A stretch of DNA of 64,000 nt, taken from Aliidiomarina sp. B3213 (lineage in GTDB: Bacteria; Pseudomonadota; Gammaproteobacteria; Enterobacterales; Alteromonadaceae). The translations under genes and the position numbers were made by a program. This document shows positions 34,733-44,544 of the stretch, one piece after another. Position 1 is the stretch's first letter; every line of letters starts with the position of its first letter. The stretch lies in contig NZ_QMKJ01000003.1 in the NCBI RefSeq assembly GCF_003290085.1, positions 305,427 through 369,426 on the forward strand, read 5' to 3'. The notes beneath the pieces are model-generated. The model had not been told where the DNA came from. It did no database searches and was given only the letters and a program-made list of their open reading frames with translations.

Positions 34733-34757
34733 ATAAAAACGGCTCCCGAAGGAGCCG
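34732..34757 (-). terminator. Rho-independent terminator of second Oar-like gene (UUCG tetraloop)
   Basis: On the minus strand CGGCTCC, then TTCG, then GGAGCCG, followed by TTTTTATTT. The C(UUCG)G-type closing loop is very stable. It sits 33 bp after the stop codon of the receptor at 34790-37933. Confidence 0.85.
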
Positions 34758-34789
34758 CTTGATATTTACTTTATGTACTTACTTCCGTA

Positions 34790-37700
34790 TTAGAAGTTGT
34801 ACTTAACTCCTACACGGATTTCCCAAAGTGATGGGCCAGTTTCACGACGTTGTCCGCCAGGAGCGAAGAACTCGTTGAACTGATACGTGTTGTTATCAAG
34901 TACTTCCACGTCTACCACGTCTTGCATTTGTGGGAAACCTGCTTGATACATTACGCCCCAGTCATCATTGATAAGGTTTGTAAGGTTGTTCACTACTAAG
35001 AACGCTTCAGCTGAATGACCTTCCATTAAGCCCGGTAGTTCTTGTGTAATTTTTAGATCAACCTTAGTCCACCAATCGCTGTAATAAGCGTTACGCTCTG
35101 CGATTCCACCAGCATATTTGCCAAGACCTGAGCTGTTCACGAACGCGAAGAATGCGTCAGTGTCGAAGTCTGGACCGAATACAACGTTCGCATCGTCAGC
35201 ACCTGTTGGCACGTATAGTAGGTGACGATCGAAACCGATGTCGCCTAAGATTTGACCAGAGAACGTGTAGCTGTATGGACGACCTTTGTTATGCGTACCC
35301 ACTAAGCTGAAGCGAGTTTCGTAACCACTGAAGAACTCCGCTGCATAGCTAGCACGGAACGTGAAGCGATGCGGGATTTCGTAGTTAGAAGTCGCCAAAG
35401 ATGGGTTATGCGGGTCTGAAGTCGCAAACGTAGTGTGGTTTGAGTAAGCCACAGAACTTGTCATTGGGTTAGCGTCTTCCGCTTCAGTGTAAGCGTAAGC
35501 GATTGCCCAGTCGAAGCCCCAGTCATAAGAACGGCTTAATGATGTAGATAGAGTCATTGACATACCGTCGCTAGACGCGTTGCCAAGAATCAAGTCTTCA
35601 CCCCAGTTTGGATCGATACGTTCGTAAACTGGACGACCGTCAAACATTGTACCCGTAACTTCCATCGCAGCGTTGTATACGATTACAGAGTCTTGCTTCT
35701 TGGTGTAGATGAAGTCTGCATTCGCAACATAACCACTGTCGAATGTGTATGTACCACCTAATGCGAATTTCCACTCGCTAGGCGTTTTGAAGTTCGGATC
35801 TAGTGTGTTTACCGCACTGTTCGCCGCGCCGTTCGCAATTTGGTCAACAAGTGACTGCGGAGGATTAGCGATTGGCGTGCCGTCACCACTAATTGGCTGG
35901 TCGAATAAGCTGTTGCCGCTGCGGTCTTGTAATTGGATAAGTGTAATACCGTCGTTTTGATAGCCATTCGCTACCCATACGTTCGGGTTACCACCAGAGT
36001 ACAAGCCGATACCACCACGAACTTCTAACTGGTCAGTTGCTCTCCAGTTAAAGCCGAAACGTGGTTGAAGCAAGCTCTCGCCATCGAAGTTCTGCGCATT
36101 TGAGTAACCATAACGGTCGATAAAGTTTTGGTTCTCAGCAGGTAGGTCGCTACTGTCATACCAGTCATAACGAAGACCGAAAGTAAAAGTTGCGTCCCAA
36201 TCGTAGTGATAGTACTCGTCCTGTACATAGAACGTGTTGATGCTGTAGCCGAATTCAGCAGCAGCGTCACGTGGGTTCAATGTACCAGCCGCGTTACCGT
36301 AGTAAATACGCGCAGGAGTACCGTTGCGGAAGTCATCGATAGAGTTAAAGCGATACTCACCAATACTGTGCTGAACGAACATGTTGAATACGTCTAGTTC
36401 TTCAGTTTCATAACCTACGCTGAACGAGTGGTCTTCCCACTGATACGTTGCAGACAAGTTGATGAACTTAGAGTCGTAGCTCAAGTCGTTTGATTGACGA
36501 GAATCGTCTACACCTAAGTAAACAGTTGCACGAGAAGCTGCGTCTGCACCCGGTAAAGTGTTGGTAGTAGTGATTTGAACTTCACCAAAACCACCTGGGC
36601 CTGCGTTCGCTTGCGTGTTGTCTACAGAAGAGCTACCTACACGAACTTCAGTGAATAAGTTTGGTGTCCAGTCTGAGAACAACTGGAATACATACGACTC
36701 AAGTTCAGTTGAGCGATTATAGTAGTGATCGCTGAACTCATACTCGTCGTTGTCGCCGTCAGATTGACGAAGGTTACCACCGTCGTTGTAGTTATAAGTT
36801 GCTGATAAACGATGGTAATCATTGATATACCAGTCTAACTTAAGCAACATTTTCTCGTCTTCTACAGGAGAAGTAGAGATTGGGTCACCAACTTGGTAGC
36901 CGTATACGTCACGAGCGATTTGAGCGATTTCGTCAAGCTGAGCTTGAGTAACACCCGCAACCTGAGTACCTGCAGAAGAGTCTGCTGGGCCACGGCTGAA
37001 GCTGTCTACGCCTTCAAACTTCTCGTAAGCTGCGAAGAAGAACAATTTGTCTTCAACCAATGCGCCACCCACGTTAAAGCCGTAGCGTTCTTCAGTGTAA
37101 TCACCGTTGTCGAAGCTATCGCCTTCAAGTGAGTCGCCACTTAGCGAGTCGCTTGTGTAGTCGAAGAATACAGAACCAAAGAAGTCGTTAGAACCCGACT
37201 TAGTTACTGCGTTGATGTTACATGCAGTGAAGTTACCGTAGCGTGTGTCGAAAGGAGCAAACTCTACAGCAACCTGTTGAATTGCGTCATAAGAGAACGG
37301 GATACGCTCTGTCGGATAACCGTTTGAGTTCAAACCGAAGTTATCGTTCATGCGAACACCGTCAACCGTTAACGAGTTATAACGTGGGTGCGCACCACCA
37401 CACTGTACTGCATCGCCGAAGCTTTCGTCGATGTAGATACGTGGGTCAATACGAATCACGTCTTTAAGGTCACGGTTAATTGCAGGGGCATTATCTAAGT
37501 CAGACTGAGAGAAGATAGCCGCTGGACTGTTACGACCCGCCATCAAGTCAGGTGTGCGAGACGCAGTCACTGAGATGGTTTCGTAAGTTTGCGCTTGCAA
37601 AGTCGATACGATGTTTTGCGTGTCACCGAGTGTTAAGTAAACATTCTCGATAAGGTCTTGCGCACCATTTGGCCCTTCAACCACGATGGTGTATGGTCCG

Positions 37701-37933
37701 CCAACAGCTAAACCACGCGCGCTAAAACCGCCGCTTTCGTTTGTTGTAAATGTACGAATTGAGCCTGTGCGAGTGTCAATCAGTTGGATTGTTGCATTCT
37801 CAACTGCTTGACCAGACTCCATTGAGACTATGCCACGTAACGCAGAGGTTGTTTCCTGTGCCATAACAGCACCAGACATACCCAGGGTTAGCGCGACTGC
37901 CGCAGCAATGCGGGTCAGTTTCGTCTTCTTCAT
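34790..37933 (-). CDS. Second Oar-like TonB-dependent receptor
   Basis: Encodes about 1047 residues from the ATG at 37931-37933, which has AGG upstream; a TTG five codons earlier is less likely. Signal peptide ends AVMA near residue 26. A carboxypeptidase-regulatory-like domain (about 28-110; LRGIVSMESGQAVENATIQ) precedes a plug (RYNSLTVDGVRMNDNFGLN) and a barrel ending EIRVGVKYNF. It is a tandem paralogue of the next gene: both begin with nearly the same KTKLxRIAAAVALTLG signal and share plug motifs. Two PhoB-box-like repeats lie upstream. It lies next to recQ, without a shared promoter being obvious. Confidence 0.85.
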   Translation of the reverse strand: MKKTKLTRIAAAVALTLGMSGAVMAQETTSALRGIVSMESGQAVENATIQLIDTRTGSIRTFTTNESGGFSARGLAVGGPYTIVVEGPNGAQDLIENVYLTLGDTQNIVSTLQAQTYETISVTASRTPDLMAGRNSPAAIFSQSDLDNAPAINRDLKDVIRIDPRIYIDESFGDAVQCGGAHPRYNSLTVDGVRMNDNFGLNSNGYPTERIPFSYDAIQQVAVEFAPFDTRYGNFTACNINAVTKSGSNDFFGSVFFDYTSDSLSGDSLEGDSFDNGDYTEERYGFNVGGALVEDKLFFFAAYEKFEGVDSFSRGPADSSAGTQVAGVTQAQLDEIAQIARDVYGYQVGDPISTSPVEDEKMLLKLDWYINDYHRLSATYNYNDGGNLRQSDGDNDEYEFSDHYYNRSTELESYVFQLFSDWTPNLFTEVRVGSSSVDNTQANAGPGGFGEVQITTTNTLPGADAASRATVYLGVDDSRQSNDLSYDSKFINLSATYQWEDHSFSVGYETEELDVFNMFVQHSIGEYRFNSIDDFRNGTPARIYYGNAAGTLNPRDAAAEFGYSINTFYVQDEYYHYDWDATFTFGLRYDWYDSSDLPAENQNFIDRYGYSNAQNFDGESLLQPRFGFNWRATDQLEVRGGIGLYSGGNPNVWVANGYQNDGITLIQLQDRSGNSLFDQPISGDGTPIANPPQSLVDQIANGAANSAVNTLDPNFKTPSEWKFALGGTYTFDSGYVANADFIYTKKQDSVIVYNAAMEVTGTMFDGRPVYERIDPNWGEDLILGNASSDGMSMTLSTSLSRSYDWGFDWAIAYAYTEAEDANPMTSSVAYSNHTTFATSDPHNPSLATSNYEIPHRFTFRASYAAEFFSGYETRFSLVGTHNKGRPYSYTFSGQILGDIGFDRHLLYVPTGADDANVVFGPDFDTDAFFAFVNSSGLGKYAGGIAERNAYYSDWWTKVDLKITQELPGLMEGHSAEAFLVVNNLTNLINDDWGVMYQAGFPQMQDVVDVEVLDNNTYQFNEFFAPGGQRRETGPSLWEIRVGVKYNF

Positions 37934-38025
37934 GCCTTTTACCTGCAAAAGTTGTGTGTGATTTGTTGTTCTAATTTCGATGAAGAGCAGACAACAAAAA
38001 ACTGCTCAAACATAGAACGCTTTAA

Positions 38026-38047
38026 TAATATGACAATTTATTGACAT
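38026..38047 (-). promoter_or_regulatory. PhoB-box-like direct repeat, proximal
   Basis: On the minus strand ATGTCAATAAA then TTGTCATATTA, again two 11-bp units. It is about 93-114 bp upstream of the second Oar-like start. The first unit is weaker than in the distal site. Confidence 0.5.
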
Positions 38048-38125
38048 TTTCCTGTCATTTTTTTCATGATCATGCAGCGTTCTATGTCCGAAGTTCATCG
38101 AACTCCGATCAATAGGCTAAAACTG

Positions 38126-38147
38126 CACTATGACAACATTATGACAG
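38126..38147 (-). promoter_or_regulatory. PhoB-box-like direct repeat, distal
   Basis: On the minus strand CTGTCATAATG then TTGTCATAGTG, a close match to the Pho-box 7-4-7-4 layout. It lies just beyond the recQ stop and 193 bp upstream of the Oar-like start, the same distance as for the first Oar-like gene. Confidence 0.7.
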
Positions 38148-38155
38148 GGAGGCTT

Positions 38156-40018
38156 TTAAATCAGGTCATCTAGCGATAAATGCCGACTAATCAAGCTAAT
38201 GAACGCTTCGCCATAGCGAGCTAATTTAACTTGACCAACGCCAGAAACATTTAAAAACTCACCTTCAGAAGTTGGCAAAATAGTCGCCATTTCCTGTAGT
38301 GATGCGTCGCTAAATACTTGGAAGGCTTTCAATTCTTCTTCATCGGCGATCGACTTGCGAAGCGCTTTTAATTTTCTGTATAGCGCTTTGTCGTGATTTC
38401 CGCGGTCTTCAACAACCTCAGACTGAATCATGGCGTCGAGTCTAGGCTGAGCCAATGTAAGCGCAACCTCGCCTCTGAGAACAGGTCTGGCGGCTTCTGT
38501 TAATCGCAGTGCACTTTGCAAACGAATATCTTGAATCAGTAAACCACGATGAATAAGTTGCCGTATCACGGAAACCCAATGCTCTGGCTTTTTGTCTTTG
38601 CCAATAGCAAAGGTACTGATTTGGTCGTGACCATGCTGTTTAACTTTTTGCGTATGGTTACCGCGCAGCACCTCAACAACATAATTCACACCAAAATGTT
38701 GTCCGGTGCGATAAACACAGCTTAACGCTTTTTGCGCGTCTTCTGTTCCGTCATATTGTTTTGGGGGTTCAAGGCAAAGGTCGCAGTTACCACAGGTTTC
38801 TTCGCGGTATTCGTTAAAGTAGTTCAACAACACTAAACGTCTGCAGGTTTGCGCTTCGGCTAAGTGTTTCATCGCGAAAAACTTTTGCTTCTCAACCGTT
38901 AACTGCTCTGAATCGTCATTCTCATTCAGTATTTTGGTAATCCACGCGGCATCTTTCGGGTCGTACAACAGCAAAGCTTCCGCTGGAGCACCATCACGCC
39001 CGGCCCGTCCGGTTTCTTGGTAATAGGCTTCAATGCTTCGTGGAATGTCGAAGTGCACCACGAAACGCACGTTGGGTTTATTAATACCCATGCCAAAAGC
39101 AACTGTTGCCACCACCACATCTAAGTCGTCATTCATAAACTGAGTGAGGGTGCGTTGGCGCACCTCGTGCTCTAGTTTCGCGTGGTAAGGTGCTGCCTTT
39201 ATGCCAGCACGCATGAGTCGTTCTGCTAATTCTTCGGTTTTCTTGCGGCTACCACAATACACAATGCCCGAAACACCGTTTTGGTTGCTTACGTAGTCTA
39301 CTAGCTGCTGTTGCGCTTTAAACTTCTCTTGCACAAGATAACGAATATTGGGGCGGTCAAAAGAACCTTGCACTACACAGGGGTTATTCATCTGCAGCCG
39401 CTGTACGATGTCGTTTCGGGTCACTTCGTCGGCAGTGGCGGTTAAGGCCAAGCAAGGTACATTAGGCAACCACTGGCGAAGCTGCCCAAGCTGCCCGTAC
39501 TCCGGTCGAAAATCATGACCCCATTGTGATATACAGTGCGCCTCGTCTACAGCTATCAGCGAAACAGGAAGCTCCTGTAGCCTTTCAAGGAAATGGTTTT
39601 GCAAAACGCGCTCTGGCGCCAGGTAAAGTAATTTAATTTCCCCGTCTTGTATGGATTTTAATGTGCTCAGCACATCTACAGACTGCTTACCTGAGTGTAT
39701 GGCGGCAGCTGGAATACCATAAGCATTCAGTGCAGAGACTTGGTCGTCCATTAGGGAGACAAGCGGAGAGATAACCAGCGTTAAGCCATCCAGAATAAGC
39801 GCTGGAAGCTGATAGCATAGTGACTTTCCGCCACCGGTAGGCAATAGTACCTGCGTGTCTTGGCCATTAAGAATGCTAGTAATAATTTCTTGCTGACCAA
39901 AACGGAACGAGTCGAAACCAAAGACCCGAGCTAACACCGACTTTGCATGCGCTAAAGACTCGCCATCTGAGGGCAAGGTTAAAGCTTCAGTACGTTTTTC
40001 ATTGTGCGCATTCTGCAT
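38156..40018 (-). CDS. recQ: ATP-dependent DNA helicase RecQ
   Basis: Encodes 620 residues: SF2 helicase with [15 protein letters not shown] (motif I), [15 protein letters not shown] (motif II), TATAD, a [10 protein letters not shown] motif VI, the RQC zinc region ([12 protein letters not shown] to CGNCDLC) and a C-terminal HRDC domain (about 530-610). RecQ unwinds 3'-tailed DNA in recombination and stalled-fork repair. Length is normal for the family. It is divergent from the YigI-like thioesterase gene, as in the recQ-pldA-yigI-rarD neighbourhood of Escherichia coli, though pldA is missing here. Confidence 0.95.
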   Translation of the reverse strand: MQNAHNEKRTEALTLPSDGESLAHAKSVLARVFGFDSFRFGQQEIITSILNGQDTQVLLPTGGGKSLCYQLPALILDGLTLVISPLVSLMDDQVSALNAYGIPAAAIHSGKQSVDVLSTLKSIQDGEIKLLYLAPERVLQNHFLERLQELPVSLIAVDEAHCISQWGHDFRPEYGQLGQLRQWLPNVPCLALTATADEVTRNDIVQRLQMNNPCVVQGSFDRPNIRYLVQEKFKAQQQLVDYVSNQNGVSGIVYCGSRKKTEELAERLMRAGIKAAPYHAKLEHEVRQRTLTQFMNDDLDVVVATVAFGMGINKPNVRFVVHFDIPRSIEAYYQETGRAGRDGAPAEALLLYDPKDAAWITKILNENDDSEQLTVEKQKFFAMKHLAEAQTCRRLVLLNYFNEYREETCGNCDLCLEPPKQYDGTEDAQKALSCVYRTGQHFGVNYVVEVLRGNHTQKVKQHGHDQISTFAIGKDKKPEHWVSVIRQLIHRGLLIQDIRLQSALRLTEAARPVLRGEVALTLAQPRLDAMIQSEVVEDRGNHDKALYRKLKALRKSIADEEELKAFQVFSDASLQEMATILPTSEGEFLNVSGVGQVKLARYGEAFISLISRHLSLDDLI

Positions 40019-40113
40019 GGTTTAATTACTCTTTAATACACCACGGGTGTTGATTGACTTCATCGGTGTTGCTCACTATTGTAAGCACCCCGATCACGAA
40101 TAACCATGCAGCC

Positions 40114-40572
40114 ATGTCAAATTCAGCATTAATCGCTCAAATTTCAGACTATATGAACACGCAAGTTCCATTTCAGCACATGTTGGGACTTGAAGTAACG
40201 AACTTTGACGCGACGCAATCTGAAGTGCGCTTCCGCTGGAAAGACGAACTTGTAGGAAATGCCCCTAAACGCATTTTACATGGCGGTGTAACCGCTACGG
40301 CTCTCGACACCGCCGGTGGTATAGTAGTTTTAGCCAGCGTAATTGAAAGACTTGGCGAAAACACACCTACCGATGAAGTTATCGCTCGCATGAGTAAATG
40401 CGGCACCATCGATTTGCGTGTTGACTACTTACGCCCTGGCCGAGGCGAAGAATTCATTTGTACCGCAACCATTATTAGGTCCGGTAACAAGGTGGCGGTG
40501 GCCAGAATGGAAATGCACAACGAGAACGGCGAGCTTATCGCTTTTGGTACCGGCACTTATATTGTTGGGTAA
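40114..40572 (+). CDS. yigI: YigI-like hotdog-fold thioesterase
   Basis: Encodes about 152 residues from the ATG at 40114, which matches the usual length and start of the family; an upstream in-frame start would add 20 unlike residues. No clear ribosome site precedes either. The hotdog domain shows HMLGLEVTNFD, RILHGGVTATALDTAGG and DLRVDYLRPGRG, including the HGG motif of the PaaI/YbgC-like enzymes that hydrolyse acyl-CoA. It sits 29 bp upstream of rarD, as in E. coli where yigI and rarD are adjacent. Confidence 0.85.
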   Translation: MSNSALIAQISDYMNTQVPFQHMLGLEVTNFDATQSEVRFRWKDELVGNAPKRILHGGVTATALDTAGGIVVLASVIERLGENTPTDEVIARMSKCGTIDLRVDYLRPGRGEEFICTATIIRSGNKVAVARMEMHNENGELIAFGTGTYIVG

Positions 40573-40601
40573 ATCATTGTCGCTGAATTAAAGGCAACTC
40601 A

Positions 40602-41531
40602 ATGACAGACGAAATTGCAAAACGCGGACGCCAAGGTGTCTTTTTCGCTATTGCGGCTTACACCATTTGGGGTATCGCCCCAGTGTATTTTAAAGCTGTC
40701 GCTCACGTTCCCGCGATCGAGATTTTAGCGCATCGTGTGTTTTGGGCATTCGCATTAGTTCTTGTGCTTATTGTCTTAACTAAAAAGTTGGCGCGTGTAC
40801 GTGCTGTTCTAAAGTCGCCAAAACATCTCGCCATTCTTAGCCTTGCCACAGTGTTTATTGCATTTAACTGGTTTATGTTTATTTGGGCTGTAGCGAATAA
40901 TTACATGTTAGACGCCAGCTTAGGTTATTTCATTAACCCGTTATTAAATGTTGCAATTGGCATGATTTTCTTTGCCGAGCGACTGCGTAAGCTTCAGCTT
41001 GTTGCGGTAGCCATGGCAATTGTAGGCGTAACCATTCAAATTGTTACCTTCGGCTCAGTGCCATGGGTTGCATTAGCGTTAGCAGGTTCTTTTGCAACCT
41101 ACGGCGCGCTTCGTAAAAAGCTCCCCGTAGACTCGCTAACAGGCTTATGGCTAGAGGTGACTATATTACTGCCTGTAATGGCTTTCTATTTCTTCAATTA
41201 CGCAGAAAGTAGCGCCAGCAACATGATGCTGAATACTTGGCAACTCAATGTTCTGCTTATTATGGCGGGGGTCATTACAACCGTGCCGTTGCTTTGCTTT
41301 ACGGCTGCAGCACAGCGTTTAAGATATTCAACTTTGGGCTTTTTCCAATACATCGGCCCAAGTTTGATGTTTATTTTAGCCACTGTGTTTTATGGCGAGT
41401 CGCTTACGGCAGACAAAATGGTCACGTTCGCCATTATTTGGAGCGCTCTCGTTATTTATAGTGTTGACGCCGTTAAAACGCACCGTCAAGTACGCAAAGC
41501 CGCGAAAAGTAAACCTAGTCCAGAGGCGTGA
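40602..41531 (+). CDS. rarD: RarD-type EamA transporter
   Basis: Encodes 309 residues with ten predicted membrane helices and the RarD subfamily pattern YTIWGIAPVYFKAV and EILAHRVFWAF at the start, LGYFINPLLNV and GFFQYIGPSLMFILA later. RarD proteins belong to the drug/metabolite transporter superfamily; E. coli RarD was linked to chloramphenicol sensitivity, but its true substrate is unknown. An AAAGGC ribosome site precedes the ATG. Its 3' end overlaps uvrD by 17 bp in convergent orientation, so antisense effects are possible. Confidence 0.9.
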   Translation: MTDEIAKRGRQGVFFAIAAYTIWGIAPVYFKAVAHVPAIEILAHRVFWAFALVLVLIVLTKKLARVRAVLKSPKHLAILSLATVFIAFNWFMFIWAVANNYMLDASLGYFINPLLNVAIGMIFFAERLRKLQLVAVAMAIVGVTIQIVTFGSVPWVALALAGSFATYGALRKKLPVDSLTGLWLEVTILLPVMAFYFFNYAESSASNMMLNTWQLNVLLIMAGVITTVPLLCFTAAAQRLRYSTLGFFQYIGPSLMFILATVFYGESLTADKMVTFAIIWSALVIYSVDAVKTHRQVRKAAKSKPSPEA

Positions 41532-43686
41532 GCTTAGCGTAAGCCACAACTAACCATTTGCTGCCCGCATTATTGAAGTTAATCTGAATTCGACTTTGCG
41601 GGCCAGATCCTTCGTAGTTCAGCACTGTGCCCTCACCGAATTTACTATGCAGCACACGCTGCCCCAAACGAAAGCCGGTTTCCACAAAGCTTTCGTGCGA
41701 AGCACCGGTATGAAAACGACTTCGTGTTGCTGTTGGCGTTTCTACGCGGGTTTGTGTTCTTACTTCTTGCACACTTTCGGGCGGTAGTTCAGCAATAAAG
41801 CGACTTGGACGATGGTAATTCACTTGCCCGTATAACCTGCGGCTCTCTGCGTAAGTAAGTACCAACTGCTCCATGGCACGAGTAATACCCACATAGCAAA
41901 GCCTGCGCTCTTCCTCTAGCCGGCCAGACTCGGCAGTAGACTGCTGAGAAGGGAATGTGCCTTCTTCCATGCCAGTCAGAAACACAAGCTTAAATTCCAA
42001 ACCCTTCGCACTATGCAATGTCATCAACTGAACTGCATCTTGGTGTTCGTCGGCTTGCTCCTCACCAGCTTCAAGCGCAGCATGCGCAAGAAACTCAGCT
42101 AATGGCGTCATGCCTTCTTCACCGGTAGGTACAAACGTTTCCGTTGCACTCACTAGCTCTTTCAAGTTATCTACGCGGGTTTCTGCCTTGTCGCTTTTTT
42201 CAGCTTGGTACATGGCAAGCAAGCCACTGCCATGCAAAACGGTATCGGTTTGTTTGGAGAGTGAGCTACTTTCTGTTTGCTCGTCGAGCAGCTCGATCAT
42301 TTCCACAAATGAATTTAATGCGTTTTTAGCACGGCCTGTGAGTAGAGACTCACTTATCATGGCTTTCGCAGCAAACCAAAGTGGCTTGTTCATATCGCGA
42401 GCTTTTTCTCGGACAAGCCCCATCGTGCGCTCACCCACGCCCCGCGTTGGCGTGTTTACGACTCGTTCAAAAGCTGCGTCATCGTTACGGTTTGCGATTA
42501 ACCTTAAATAGCCAAGCGCGTCACGAATTTCTTGGCGGTCAAAGAATCGTAACCCACCATAAATTCGATACGGTAGTTGTGCGTATAGTAAACCTTCCTC
42601 CAGTACTCGCGACTGGGCATTATTTCTGTACAGCAGCGCTACATCACTTAAAGCTCCGCCTTGCTCTTGCCATTGTGTAATACGAGACACAATGTAACGC
42701 GACTCTTCTTGCTCGTTGAATGCTGCGTATAAAGAAATAGGCGAACCTTCGCTATCTTCAGTCCACAACTCTTTCCCTAAACGGCCCGCGTTGTTTTCTA
42801 TAACTGCGTTGGCTGCATTCAAAATGGTGCTGGTGGAACGGTAATTCTGTTCTAAACGAATAGTCTCAGCACTGGGGAAATCTCTTAGGAAGTGCTGTAG
42901 GTTTTCAACTTGCGCCCCGCGCCAACCATAAATGGATTGGTCGTCGTCACCTACAATGGTGACATAGTTTTGAGCGCCAGCAAGCAGCTGCACCCAGGCA
43001 TATTGAATTTGGTTGGTGTCTTGGAACTCGTCCACTAAAACATGGCGGAAGCGTCGTTGGTAATGTTCGCGCACATACTTATTGTCGCGCAGCAGTTCGT
43101 GAGCACGCAGTAACAATTCAGCGAAATCTACGAGTCCAGCTCGGTCACACGCATCTTGGTAGGCCTTATAAATTTCTTTGTGCGTTTTCTCGGAAATATC
43201 GAATGCGTCGATATGATCTGGCCGCAAACCTTCGTCTTTTTTGCCATTGATATACCAAGACGCCTGCTTTGCTGGCCATTGTTTCTCGTCTAAGTTCAAC
43301 GCTTTAATGGTTCGTTTAAGCAAACGCTGCTGGTCGTCGCTGTCTAGGATCTGGAAGTTCTGAGGCAAACCCGCGTCTTGGTAATGAGCACGTAACAAAC
43401 GATGAGCAAGTCCGTGGAAAGTACCAATCCACATTTTGCGAATGTCTCGACCCAACAGTTTCTCGACCCGAGCACGCATTTCCGCTGCTGCTTTATTGGT
43501 AAAGGTAACCGCCATAATAGACATCGGCGAATACTGCATAACTTGAATCAACCACGCGATCCGGTGCACTAGCACACGCGTTTTACCACTACCTGCGCCA
43601 GCCAGTACCAGCATGTGGCGCTCGTCTGCGCTTACCGCGTCGCGTTGTTTGTCGTTTAAGCCGTCAAGTAAATGCGAAACGTCCAT
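41515..43686 (-). CDS. uvrD: DNA helicase II (UvrD)
   Basis: Encodes 723 residues of an SF1 helicase: Walker A AGAGSGKTRVLVHR near residue 30, VDEFQDTN near 221, GDDDQSIYGWRGA, QNYRST, and VTLHSAKGLEF-type motif V (here MTLHSAKGLEFKLV). The C-terminal RVLHSKFGEGTVLNYEG is typical of UvrD rather than Rep. UvrD removes excised strands in nucleotide excision and mismatch repair and displaces RecA. A LexA-box-like site lies 48 bp upstream, so SOS control is likely, as in E. coli. Confidence 0.95.
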   Translation of the reverse strand: MDVSHLLDGLNDKQRDAVSADERHMLVLAGAGSGKTRVLVHRIAWLIQVMQYSPMSIMAVTFTNKAAAEMRARVEKLLGRDIRKMWIGTFHGLAHRLLRAHYQDAGLPQNFQILDSDDQQRLLKRTIKALNLDEKQWPAKQASWYINGKKDEGLRPDHIDAFDISEKTHKEIYKAYQDACDRAGLVDFAELLLRAHELLRDNKYVREHYQRRFRHVLVDEFQDTNQIQYAWVQLLAGAQNYVTIVGDDDQSIYGWRGAQVENLQHFLRDFPSAETIRLEQNYRSTSTILNAANAVIENNAGRLGKELWTEDSEGSPISLYAAFNEQEESRYIVSRITQWQEQGGALSDVALLYRNNAQSRVLEEGLLYAQLPYRIYGGLRFFDRQEIRDALGYLRLIANRNDDAAFERVVNTPTRGVGERTMGLVREKARDMNKPLWFAAKAMISESLLTGRAKNALNSFVEMIELLDEQTESSSLSKQTDTVLHGSGLLAMYQAEKSDKAETRVDNLKELVSATETFVPTGEEGMTPLAEFLAHAALEAGEEQADEHQDAVQLMTLHSAKGLEFKLVFLTGMEEGTFPSQQSTAESGRLEEERRLCYVGITRAMEQLVLTYAESRRLYGQVNYHRPSRFIAELPPESVQEVRTQTRVETPTATRSRFHTGASHESFVETGFRLGQRVLHSKFGEGTVLNYEGSGPQSRIQINFNNAGSKWLVVAYAKLTPLD

Positions 43687-43733
43687 GCAAGGTCCTGTTC
43701 GTTGGTTAATGGGGCAAGTCTACTGGCCTTTAA

Positions 43734-43749
43734 CTGTATATGCAACCAG
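43734..43749. promoter_or_regulatory. LexA box upstream of uvrD
   Basis: CTGTATATGCAACCAG fits CTG-N10-CAG and closely resembles the known E. coli uvrD box. It is located 48-63 bp upstream of the start codon. Confidence 0.75.
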
Positions 43750-43762
43750 TGGTTCTTGGTGG

Positions 43763-44476
43763 TTAAGAAGGTAAAATATGGTCGAGCTGACGTACATCTT
43801 GAATGCTAGCGTGGGGTAACCAAACTGGCGTCTGCAATGAATCGTTTGGCGAATACCACACAGCTTGAGCACCAAAAGAAAGCGCACCAAATACATCGCT
43901 AATCGGGTGGTCACCAATATGCAGCATCTCAGAAGGATGCTTAAGCTCTAGATGGTCAAAAGCGGCCTGAAAAAGGTCCGAATAAGGCTTACCCCGGTGT
44001 TCGTCGCTTGGCTGAAATGCGCCAACGAAATAGTCGCCTAAGCCAATACGGTGGATATCTGCATTGCCGTTGCTCACAGCAACAAGTGGATATTTAGCCG
44101 CTAAGCTAGCCAACATAGCGTGAACTTCAGCGTCAATATCCACCTCGTTACGTGCTACTAAAAAAACCTCCATAGCCTCTTTAGCGCCCTGCTCAGCATT
44201 ATTCACTCCACATTGAGAAAGGCCTTTTTCAAGTGTAGCTAGGCGTAATGCGGTCATATTACTGGCCAGTTCAGCGTCTTCAGCTGCCACTTGATCACGA
44301 AGAGCGCGCCATGCTTTTACGTCGAATGCTGAAGTTTGCGGCCACTTTTGGGCAATAAACTGTGCTACATGTTGCTCCGCACGCTTCATCACCGGCACGT
44401 TCTCGTACAGGGTATCGTCTAAGTCGAAACTAATTGCTTTAACTGGGGAGAGTCTGCGGTGATACTGCCAAGCCAT
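43763..44476 (-). CDS. yigB: HAD-family phosphatase, YigB-like
   Basis: Encodes about 237 residues from the ATG at 44474-44476, which has AAAGG upstream. HAD motifs are clear: FDLDDTLYEN (nucleophile Asp and acid Asp), VAVSNGNAD, and GDHPISDVFGA with the late acidic pair. E. coli YigB dephosphorylates FMN (a step of riboflavin metabolism) and other small phosphates. Location between uvrD and xerC is the same as in E. coli, which supports orthology. Confidence 0.9.
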   Translation of the reverse strand: MAWQYHRRLSPVKAISFDLDDTLYENVPVMKRAEQHVAQFIAQKWPQTSAFDVKAWRALRDQVAAEDAELASNMTALRLATLEKGLSQCGVNNAEQGAKEAMEVFLVARNEVDIDAEVHAMLASLAAKYPLVAVSNGNADIHRIGLGDYFVGAFQPSDEHRGKPYSDLFQAAFDHLELKHPSEMLHIGDHPISDVFGALSFGAQAVWYSPNDSLQTPVWLPHASIQDVRQLDHILPS

Positions 44477-44544
44477 GTGCTTACCTTTCATTTCAATAAG
44501 TCAGTACATTCTATCACTCGCAGTTTAGTGATTGAACTGAACCG

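Noticed and set aside
34790-37933. Several antisense open frames within the receptor genes
   Set aside because: They lack ribosome sites and recognisable domains, and arise from codon bias of the long receptor genes.
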